Below, one piece after another: positions 37,801-49,800 of a DNA stretch of 64,000 nt. Every line of letters starts with the position of its first letter. Position 1 is the stretch's first letter. Source of the stretch: Micropterix aruncella (lineage: Eukaryota; Arthropoda; Insecta; Lepidoptera; Micropterigidae); contig OX155967.1 of the NCBI GenBank assembly GCA_944548615.1, positions 20,948,752-21,012,751 on the forward strand. Reading direction: 5' to 3'. Both the position numbers and the translations under genes were made by a program. Under the pieces are notes generated by a model that saw only the letters and a list, made by a program, of their open reading frames with translations, had not been told where the DNA came from and did not search any database.

Positions 37801-40800
37801 GATAATATCAAATAAGCATTAAAAAAAGGATAATTTTAAATGTAATCAACAGAGGAAGATTAAGATTGTACAAAAAAAATATAGATGGTACTATGAGTAT
37901 TACCCATTTTCAACTCAGATCTCCGGTTACTATTTTTGGTCTACTAATTGGATCGTCTAAAAAGTACTTATAGTGTGTTAGGGATTATTGACTTTAAATT
38001 TTTGGTTAAGTATTTTTCCATCTTCATTATCTCAAAAAAAATATTAGCTAGATGTAGTTGAGGACTTTATCTAACGACAGAGAAAAAAACCATAATATGA
38101 ATACCTGAATATCTTTGAGGGATTCCCCAGCATCGGTGAGAAGAGTAGTGAAGTCTGACATATTAAAGACTGAAGCTGATTTTATAGATCCACGCTCGTT
38201 GACACTGAAAGCAAATGAAAAATGTTATTTAGATTATTTGGTGTTAATTCCCCCTTGGGCCACACCGGCGATAATTTTAGCCCAACTTGAGGGCAAGTTT
38301 TTGACCGATACTCTTTGCTCACGTCCGTGCAGGTACGAGCGGAGCCAGGCAGTGACTGAAGAAGATAGGTTTAGTTTATGTAAGAAAACTATGAGAAGGC
38401 GAAATCTATTGAGTTGAAGGCACTGCTGAAGTCGAAGAGAATTAAGACCGTCAGCTCATAGCAACTCGGAAGTCGTTTGTAATTTTAGTGAGAGCGGTTG
38501 TAGTGCTATGACTAGAGCAGAAACCCAACTGCGGGGGGTTAAGTAAGAATTAAATAAGAAATAGTAGAGTAAGTAAGACTTAAGTAAGGAATGTTGAACT
38601 AAGAAATCATACAACTGAGAGAAGGCCACTATGAGAAGAAAGAGTAAAGTAAGAAATGTTGAACTAAAAACTCATTCAACTGAGAGAAGACAATACTAGT
38701 AGTTTGGAAAGAGTAGATAGAATCGAGATCGGCTGAAAGTCCTTGCAAGGAGAAGGATTAGAACATTTAGGTACAAGAACGAGGGCACGCTTCCACTCTA
38801 GTGGAAAATAGGCCGATGTAAGAGAATGATTAATAATGTGCATAACTACTGACAACACCTCAGCCTTGATTGGTAGAAGTAGATAAATAGTCCATTGTTC
38901 CAGGTTGCTTTGGTTTCCACTTCACTCAGGAGTGTATTTACTACTGCAGACGTGATTAGGTTAAAATCAAAAGCGTGCCAACGTGTCCTTAATTCCGTTG
39001 TTATCAATTTTAAAGTAGTCACCTGCAGCGCAGCATTCGTGTAAACCGGAGGAGTAACAAAGTAACAATTTAGAGCATGGGTCTTCAACCCGCAGCCCGC
39101 AGTGGCGTTCTTGGCGGCCCGCTCGCGCCCGCGCCCGCCCGTAGTTTTACTACTACGGCGGGTTGCGACGGACACACTCGTTTCGTTCGCTCGCTCAGTG
39201 CGTTAATGAGAGTTGAATAGAAAACACGTTGCAACTTGCAACCTTGAGACCAGTTTGAGAATCGCACTGACCACTATAGGGGTAGATATTGATAAAATAG
39301 TTAAGACTAAACAATGTTAAACATATCATTGATTGAATTTTATTAACCCGTTGAGTATTAGTCGACTAAATCTGGTTGCGAAACAATTATCCGTTGAGTA
39401 TGAGTCGACCAGATCTGGTCTCGCTCGGCGCGCGCGCTTTCGAACTCTTTTTTTACCATCGAAAGCATTTTGTCTCTTTCATGCGTATGGCAGATTGGTA
39501 CAGAATTAAATTCTCTCTGTTAGCATTCGCATCAGCAACTGCGCAGTCCATGTAACATATTATTACGGACCGCGGCAAATCGAACATCGTGTTCGATTTG
39601 CAAAACGTCAAGTCCGCCGGTGCGTGTGCCGCCATTTCAGAAACGTTTTTGTGTAGTTTTCGGTGTTTATTTGAACGAATCGTAAGTAAAACCATTTCTA
39701 CAACATCATATAGTCCCCCTAAACTAATTAGATGTACCATTTATCGTGTATATAAAGTATTTCGGGTCTTTGAATGTCGCGTTGCAAATGCCAAAGTCGG
39801 CCATTGTTTTTTCACTTCTTTGACGTTCTCATATTTATTCATAATTATCTAATTGTTTTACAAAATGATATTTCAATATTCTATATTCGAATTTTTAATG
39901 CAATCATTGTGCAGTTGTTCTTTTTATGATTGGTGTAGTAGTTTCGTAGTTATAGTACTTTAAGTCGAGCGCCGTCGATGTCGCCGAAAATCCTGCAAAA
40001 GAGACAAATGCATCCATGAAAATACCCATTTACTCCAAGGGTTAAAATATTTTTTTGTTGGTAAAATTGTATAGTAAATAACTTCAACGATTATTGTTCT
40101 TCAATTAATTAAGTTCATATTGGAATATTTTGTTTGTGTTGAGGGCCACTGAACCAAAATTAAAGTATTGTCGGCCCTTGACCTCAAAGGTTAAAGACCC
40201 CTGGTTTAGAGCCTCGATATCAATGATGGACGGAACTCTCATTTGTGAATTTAGCAATCCTAAGTTGACGTAGGAATCTCCAGATATTGTTGCCAGAAGC
40301 GGCAACCTAAGAAGTATAGAACCCCTTTTTTGTTCAGTTTGACGTACAGAATCTTGCCAAAAATATCCAAACGTCCTGACACACTATATACCAAGAGAAA
40401 GAGATTTCAGTCTTTCAGAGACCCTCGATTCAGATAAAATTAATATTTATGATATCCTTTGATTGTCCTTCAACATACACCTAGTAAGCAAGTTTGTAAG
40501 GAGAATCTGAAAGAAGTCCTACAAAGACCCCACCTGAAGGGTCATGTGTTGGTAAATACAATGTAATAAACTAACTTACGTGTCAATCCAATAGACGACA
40601 TCCTTGTAAACAGCCAAACCAACAGGATTGTCTATACTGTGGTTCAAAAGCATTTCGTAATTTGAACCATTGTATCGCATCCTATTAATCGACTTTCCTG
40701 CTAAATCTGTCCAGTACACGATGCCTTCCTGAAAAGCAATAGAAAATTTATCTACATTAGAATTTTGATGATAGATTTGACTTTCATTAGTGCAATGGGG

Positions 40801-43800
40801 GGGAGACCAACCCATTATTATTCTTTGTACAAAAAAAAACCGTCTAAACGCATACTGGTGTAGTGGCTAGGTCGCCTAATCTTACATTGTAAGGTTCCAG
40901 GTTCAATTCCCGCCTGGGTCATTACTTCTCGTGATAAAATTAACGGAATTGCATTTTAATTCTGTCAATTGAATGTAATAACAAGACACTCACTTACCCA
41001 CATATTACAAGCACATATGCATATAAACGCCTCATAGCAGTGTTGGTTGTAAGAGATTGTCTTATAATAATAAATCTGCCCATTGAGAAATTTCACAATA
41101 AAGAGTACAAACAAACAAACTTTGCCTTAGTGGTGAAAACAGAGAATCCTAAAAGATAGAGATTTATTTAAAGACCTAGTCTACACTAGAGATTTATTTA
41201 AAGACCTAGGTTTAAAAGCTGGTTATATAACCTTATATGTATTCTGTCACTCAGAACAAGAGATGTAGTGATAAATAGAGTTTGCAATTATGACTGAAGC
41301 CCATTAGACTACATTTTTTTTTGTGTTAAGAGCTAACGCCCAATTCTATGCATATTTCCAGTGTTTGCGCGATTCCGGTATTTTGGAAAAAGTAATCAGA
41401 ACACATTTAATACATTAAGTTTATTGTGACTCCATAAAATTATGCAGATAATAGGATAATAGATTAGAAGGATATAATAAATAAAATACAAACAGAGCTG
41501 CCATAGAATTCACCGACCGTAGTCGGGCCCATCATAGTGTTATTACACTTCTGGGGTTGAGCAGTGGATTCCGGACTTATGAACCGGCTGTGGTAGGTTT
41601 AGGACAGCTATCTTGCCACATGTGAGCGTTCACCTTACCACCCATTCGCTCCCCCTTCGAAGCCATAGAATTTGAGATGCGGAAATCGCGGTTTTAGATA
41701 ACTTTTCTAGGAGTTGATTATTTTACTGGAGAGACCAAGATCTTTAAAAAGGTGAAACAGAGATTTAGCGGGCAGGCCACGAGCGCCAACTTCCACCGCG
41801 TGAAGGTGAACAGTGAAGCCGTTCCGGGTGACGGCATTTGCGAGATCATGGTATTTATTTAATTTTTACTAGTGGTCTTTTGGGATATTTGATTCCCATG
41901 GAACAGTTAATTCTACGATAAGGGCCATCTTCCGAGATAGAGAGTAAAGAGTTATATCTGGACGCAGGGCTGTGCATCCGAGACTTTCAGGGAATTTATA
42001 CTGCTTAGAGAACAAATCAACCTCCAGAGTCCAATCTGAAGCTTTCTCGATTATTGAGAAAGGTTTTGTAGTGAAATGTTTTTTGCCTTTAGAGCCATCC
42101 CGCACAAACTGTATTGGGGGTTTGAAGGATACTGTCAAACCCTTGTTGGCACGAGCCACTGAGAGGCTAATTACCTCGCGAATAACAGCAAGGACTTTGT
42201 CGTGGCGGTAAGTGTACCGTCCTTGATCTAAGGCCACCTTGCAGCCAGCTAGAATATTCCTGGCTGTGCAAGGGGTATTGCTACAAAGGGGGCATGAACT
42301 ATCCTCAACAAAGCTCCAACGAGCGAGGTTACTGGGGTCTGGAAGCGTATGCTAAAAGGCATTTAAATAAAATTTTATTATGATGGGCCCGACTCCGGTC
42401 GGTGAATTCCATGGCAGCTCCGTTTGTATTTTATTTTTATTTATAGCTCTCGTGTCAGTGTGAATCTTTTTTTTTTTGTAAAGCTAATAACGCTTACAGG
42501 AAAAAAAATTCACATGCTATTAAAAGTTATTAATTATATCAAAATTATTAAATTGTTATCCTGTAGCTATCAAATTATTTTCACAATAACGTACAGGCGC
42601 ATAAAATATTGCACAATCATTAGGTTAATGAACTTGATTGTACCTATTTTAAGATCCTTGATTAAAATTCTATTGGTATATGATATTGACTCACATTATG
42701 GTCAAGTGTCAAATCTGTGATCGTAGCGGAGCCAGTATTATTGTAAAGAGTAACAGCTCCGGATCCGTCTAAAGCAGATCGTCGGATCCAACCACCTCCT
42801 GCAAACCATAGAGCACCTCGCACTGGATCTACTGCTACACCTGTCAAAGATATATAATATCAATACATGTTGTCCTTCTTTTTCTTTCCTAACATCATCA
42901 TCATTAGCGCTACAATTAATTTTAAAACATGGCGTTCGATATCGTTACGGATAAATACGAATTCATTTTTAATATTATACTTTGCATATTTCAATTATCG
43001 ATTGGTGAGAGCTGTCAACTCACAAAAACCTGACAGTTGGCAACATCGCCCGCTTTCGAACCGTGCGGCGAGTCAGTCTGTCATTCGAACGGTATAAACG
43101 ATTTTCGACCGCGTTTCACGGCCTCGCCGACTCAGACAAAAAACCTCGTTTGTTGTCTCGGAATCGCGGACTCGGATTCGTTGTGAAGGCACATCGATCC
43201 TTCGGGAGTGTTACGACCGCACCCCACAGGAAACAGTGCGTCGCACGCGCCATACACTCGATCAGCGCACGCGTCGTGCCGGACACGCACGAATCCCTCG
43301 ATCGAGCCGCGCGCTACGCAGGAGCGGAATCGCAGCGCGCATCCCACTGCTGCAGCTACACGACCGTCAAGGTACAGGAGTTTTGATCAGCAATCGCCAT
43401 ATCGATAATTCACCTTTCAATACTCATCATAAATTTTCTACGCTTCCACTGTCATCTAAACTTTTCCACAAGCAACCCACTTGATATCCTCGTCAGACGG
43501 TAAATTTACGAGGCGAGATATCGCACACATGGTTTCGCCGAGAATCACGGACTTTGGTTTTCTAGTTGGTTGCGCAAAATCGAGATTGATTGCTTCGTCA
43601 ACTAATAATGGAAAATAGTCCATGCGAACGAGACAGAGCAGTGCGTTAGATCGGAATTTAAAATGAACAATCGCATCTTTGTCCGCACAAACATTACCTG
43701 CCGAATATAAAACCATCTAAATTAGTTTCAAAAAAATTCGTTCGGTCTTATATTATGCCGCTTTATGTTGGTTTGATAGTTTTATGCTGGAAAGTGACGA

Positions 43801-46800
43801 CCATTCAATTTAACCCATTATTAACATATACTTTTTTTAAAATATAGACTGCTGAACGATTTCATTGGAACATTCCTGGCAATGCTGGCATGTAACGTCA
43901 CTATGTTAAATATATCAGAACAAAAGTAAAAGTAATGAAAAGGTTAAACATACAGCATGGAGTTTCAATGTGGTCAGAAATGACGACGTATCTGGCAGAA
44001 CCATCTAGTCGAGCCATCTCTATGATGTTGCGCTTGGGATCCGTCCAATACATATTCCCTGCTATCCAGTCAATTGCCAAGCCTGCAAAAATACAAAATA
44101 TATAAAAAGCAACTTGCCTTTTTATAAACATATGAAACCATCATGTTAAAGTACACTGTAGAAGTTTGATTTTGAAGAAGTAACAGCGGTATTCATTCAA
44201 TAATCTGGTCCCATGAAAAAAAGGCCATTTTCAAAGCCATATTATTCACAAATCTTTCCATTGTGTCAGACAGGTGTCGACTACAATGGGCGAACCCGTC
44301 ACCCCAGGCTGGTATAACGATATAGATCGTTCTTTCAGCCGTGGGATGAGCGTAGAAGACTTGGAGACAAGACAATCTACTGTCTAGTTCACTAGCAACC
44401 CGTTAGAGACCAACGCCTTACGGCGAGGCACCGAGAAAGGTATCCAGCGGGCAGCCTCACCCCTTAACTACCAGTTTTGGCAGGATATTTCCGTCTGGAA
44501 TTAACCTTCAGGGTACCTCCGTCCTCCCGACTGGTTACAGGTCCGAAGTCGCTTACGCAACCTATACCTGTTGTATTACAGTTTGAATTTATCGCGGCGT
44601 TCTTTGCCTGTAGTGCCACATGGGGTCGAGTGGCCCAAGGTCATTTCAAGAGTGGCATGACAACAGGTGAACATCCACCCCCGCTGCTTAGGAAACAGTG
44701 TATTTCCATAGTCTCCAGACCCCTTCAGCAATTAGTCAGAATGCACAACCGATTGGCTTCGCCGACCGGTTCGCAAACCGTCCAGTGGCGCCGGGATGCA
44801 ATCCCGCCGGGAGAAACCGGTCCACCAGCTCTGAGTCCTGAGACACGGGAGTCTTAACCGGGGTAGCACTCCACTGGAGGAGGCTTCTGAATAGGTACTG
44901 AATTGTGAGTTGAGCCGATCTGAGAACAAAATGGATCTTGTGGCCCAAGCTGCATGAAACCGTTCACCACCGACAATGTAGTTCAGACAGTGTAGATCTG
45001 ACAGCAGCGGCAGGGCTATGGAATGCCTGCGTTTAGTGAACTGTCCAAGTGGTAATGATTAGGTAAACTACCTGACTGACAGAGGATTTCATTATTTTGG
45101 GGATCGAGCTGTACCACCAATCAGCAGCTTTATGCAAATGACCAATCAGCAGATTTCACTATATATAAGTAACAAAACAATATTGACAAATTTTAGTAAA
45201 ATAGACAAAGTAAAAAAATATGAAATCGAAGACTATTACGGTTGTTGGACATTATAAATAACATAAAAACGAGTTTATCGCATAAGGCTTGTAGCACCCA
45301 ATGTTTTATCAATATTTCGCATGCGCCAAACCCGTCAACAATATTATCTGCGAAGTAACAGCAGCAGTTTGCCGCCTACAGCTACAGCTAATGACGATTG
45401 ACAGCACTTTAGTCTACCCTGGACATCTGCGGTTGCAACAACGCTGAAACGTTGGGTACTACAAACTTCAAGCGGTAAGTTCGTTTCCATCCTAATTAAA
45501 AAGTAAAAAAGCTCGAAAAGTGGGTACAGTATGAGCTTAACCCTTCAGGCGTCGGCCCCTCATCCGATTGACAAGTTGATGTCCCAAAAAATTTTAGTAA
45601 AAATTTGTAAAAAAATTGAAGTATGACACTGTCTCACCAAAACATTAATTACTGCCAAACCACTTGTTTACGCCGTTATGGGTTTTTATTTTGTCTTATA
45701 ATACCAGCTGGGTAGCGCCGCTTAAGAGGAACGCACAAACCGGTTTCTTCACGCTCGCTGAAGAATAATTTCCCGCATGCACGCATTTTTTGTGTCCTTT
45801 AATTTCGCTTGCGACGTTTGCCATACAAACAAATTGTCATTCTCAGCATTCCTGGTACACCAGAAGAAGAAGAAGACGCCGACAAAATCTGGTAAGTGCA
45901 AAACTTCTTTGTAGCGCTATCGTGGCTGGTGTGATAAGGCAATTTTTATAAACTCACAATTGGCAAACATCGGCAGATAGGTTTTCCGCATCACCACCAC
46001 TGTAGCCATAATTAAAATAAAACATATTAAACATAATAAAATAAAACAAATTAAATTAAATTAAAATTAAAACGCTGAATCGTGTTGTGGCCGATATCGG
46101 CCAATTGAGGCTCTAGCTAGAGGTTAATGAATGCCAGTGCTTTATTGAACTAACACCATTACAGTGGTTCAATCCAGAAGATGCAGCTAGACAATGCCCA
46201 AATTGCACGCAGACGGTTTTGTTGTCCTGTGCCGGGTGTTATTCATTACAGCTTCTTGCGGTCTGGTACTACAATTAACAAAAATGTATACAGTCAAGAA
46301 CTGCAAACAATGAAGCAGGAGTCGGTGATTACCTAACCGAGCCTGGTCAATTGCATTATTGCCCCTGCTCTACACAACAATGCACAACCACACTTTACAG
46401 TAAACGGTAGCAAAATACTGGATTTGCATCTCCTCGTCGCCCACCGTACTCGCCAGTCCTTGCTCCAAAAGACTTCCACTTTTTCCGAAATTCGGTCTTT
46501 TTTTTTACAAAGGAAAAAATCAGAACCGTCGAAGTAGCGAAAAACGCTTTCAAAGTATCCATTGATTCCTGTCCACTGACAATTACACGAACATAGTCTA
46601 GAGATATACAAACGAAAGCCTAGAGGGTTGACAAAAGAAATAAAATTAGACATGGATCATTTTCTCACCTGAGAGCCAGTCGATGGGTACGTTGTCTAGC
46701 GAATCAAACTGCTCAACGAGGGTAGTCCGGCCGGAGCCATCGCGACGAACCCTGGAAATGGTGCCGTGGTCTGCGTCCGCCCAGTAAATCATGTCGGAAA

Positions 46801-49800
46801 CTGTTCAAACACAAAATTAACATTATTATACAAGGTTTAGCCAGTGTCTGCAGGGCACATATCAATATAATAGTTTTGGTATTAATTTATTGTTTGTACT
46901 TCTTTTAAACAGAAAATCTGAATCGATGATTGTAAAAACCCACCAAATGCCACTGAATAAACTTTAGGAAAATCGAAAAAAAAAGTCTAGTTTAAAAAAA
47001 TTAAGAAATAATAAAATTTTAATAGTAACATTTGATAGATATATAATAAGAATAGAATAGAATAGAATAACTTTATTGTGCTATAAAAACATAACTAAAT
47101 GAATATTACGCTGGTTTTATAAAAAAGACAATTTATGCACAAATGGCGGACTTATCGCGCGATATCTTATAGTCAATAATATGTATATATATTACAAGTA
47201 GATTTTATAAAAAAAATGACATTAAAGTTATTATTTTAGTTTATACAATTAAAGTAAAAAAATAAATATGGTGTATTTTTACAATCATTTTGTAAATGGT
47301 ATTTGTAAAAAGGTTTGTGGTAAATGGTATTTGAAGGTTTTATCTTTGTTGACTTGACGGTCCCCAGACTTTCGGCGAGCAGCATCATTGCAGGTGATTA
47401 AACCCTGCAGAAAAGTGTCTTGCTGATTTTTACTTTTCATATTGAGGAAAGAACTCAGTACCTGTATTTGGTTTTCTTTAGATACGAGATCGAAGCATTT
47501 TTTCTTGCATGAGCAAGGATTTCCAGTCGTTTTCTTCTGAATTAGTTTATTCTTGCGATTGATGTGCTCCTCACCACGAACTTTGGCACGCTTTATTTTG
47601 TTGCGTGGATTATCGGCGGAATTGTCCTTTCTTTTCTTCGCTCTCTCATTACTGGTAGATTCCATGTTTTACAGCACTTATAGGCCACTTTATTCACAGA
47701 AAGTTTCAAAAACAGGATGTGAGTAACCAAACAACAAAAGCAGAATGAAACCATGCGGAAATTTGACAGCTAAATGCCATAGACAATGTTTTAGTGTTGT
47801 AAGGAGTTGGTTGTAAAAACCCACCAAGTGCATACTTTTGGTGTGTTTTTACACTCAACCTATCGAGCAAGCTGTCAGTCTTTAGTAGGAAGGAGTGTTA
47901 ATATTGATTTGTTTTTACAGCCAAATCGTGTATTTAGGCTTTACGAACTAAACTGCATACATAACTCAATATTGAAAAAAATGTCGAATGGTGGGTTTTT
48001 ACAATCATCGATTCATCTATTTTTTTTTTTCTTCTTCTCGAAGTGCCTCTCCATTACTGGAGGTTGGCCGTTAGCTCTGAATACTTTTGTCGGTCTTGCG
48101 CCATCTGGAAAAGCTGTTCCGTACTGGTGATCCCGGTCCAGTTTCCACCCGAGGATTCTTAGCACCCCTGACCCATTTAAGGGCCGCCGGGCACTCGGGG
48201 CCATGGCTATTTTTGACTTTTCCATTGCTAACTACTAGGGATATATAGTGCAGTGGTCTCCCGTCGCCTTCTGCACCAGACATTTTAGGTCTATTTAGGA
48301 CCTTAGGCCGCTGAGACTTCTTCAACCGGTTGCCCAGTTGAGAATGGTTATACCGTCATTGCGGTCTTTTGCTATCTACCCTTGCTTCCCATTATAATTA
48401 GACTGATATGCAAACAGCGATCGAGTACACTCGGGACGCGTCCTGTGTCAACCGCAGGTAAATCTAGACTGCATAATTGCACTTTATTCACTAAATTTAA
48501 TAATTATAAATTATATTTATTGTTGAGAAATTTTTAAAATATGCTGTCACTATGAATTTAAATTTGGATTTTTTTTTTACTTTTTGTTAATTACACCGCT
48601 TACTTGAGACTCACACCGCTTAGAGCAGTGTTCCACAAAGTGTGCGCCGCGGCACACTGGTGTACCATAGTCATTGGTTAGTGTGCTGCGGAAAAATGAC
48701 AAAGTTTTGTGAAGATAATGCAACCTACACATAACTGAAAGTTATACGAGCGAAGCGCTTCGTTGCGCGAGGAACGGGACAGCCTCACCCGCGCGCGCAA
48801 AAATGCAAGGCAAGAATTCTAATATTTTAACGTCATCGGACAAGATTGAAAACTTTCGCGCTATGGATCAGCCACGCTACCAATGGGTAGTAATGAAATG
48901 TTCCCAAATGTCATGGCTGCCGATTCAGAAAAAAAGAACAGGCTTTAATAGTGAAACACTTGAAGTAATTAAGAGAAAAAATGAACTCTTATTTTCCTAA
49001 GTGTCACCTGCAACCTATAAACTGGGTACGAAATCCATTTTTAGGACCCGAAATCGATTTGGGACCCGAAACCTATCCCCGAAATCCATTTTCGGGGATA
49101 GGTTGTCTCTTGGACACTTACCAATAAACGAGCAGGAAGAATTCATGGAGCTGAAAACTGATCGGACATTGACCCGTTGAGTATGAGTCAACCCAATCTG
49201 GTCGCGAAACAATTATCCGTTGAGTACGAGTCGACCAAATCTGGTCGCGCGTTTTTTTCACTTCTTTGACGTTTTCATATTTATTCATAATTATCTAATT
49301 GTTTTACAAAATGATATTTCAATATTCTATATTCGAAATTTCAATGCAATCATTGTGCAGTTGTTCTTTTTATGATTGGTGTAGTAGTTTCGTAGTTATA
49401 GTACTTTAACCCCTCAAGCCCCGATTGGCCGATATCGGCCACAAACTGATTCAACGTGACTGGCCCGTTTTAATTTTATTTTAATTTAATTTGTTTTATT
49501 TTAATATGTTTTATTATGTTAATATGTTTCATTTTAATTATGGGTACAGTGGTTTGGCAGTAATTATTGTTTTTGGTGAGACAGTGTCATAATTCAATTT
49601 TTTTAATAATTTTTACTAAAATTTTTTGGGACATCAACTTGTCAATCGGCTGAGGGGCCGAGGCCTGAAGGGTTAAGTCGATGTTGCCGAAAATCCTGCA
49701 AAAGAGACAGATGCATCCATGAAAATACCCATTTACTCCAAGGGTTAAAACTAAAATTTTCCAAAACAGAGCTAGCACATATTTGGCTACATATAAAAAA

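Noticed and set aside
40850..40925. Functional tRNA gene
   Set aside because: Box A and box B are present, but the cloverleaf cannot be formed and the same head occurs with a common body in other copies, so it is a SINE.
42685..42700. Idea that the LRP1 exon at 42695 is a pseudoexon because YWTD reads LWFAG
   Set aside because: Splice sites, phase and position in the propeller are all correct; single degenerate blades are usual in LRP1.
43063..43484. Three overlapping plus-strand frames in the GC-rich island
   Set aside because: Overlap in different phases and biased Arg/His/Ser content indicate frames kept open by high GC rather than coding selection. The region is reported only as an island.
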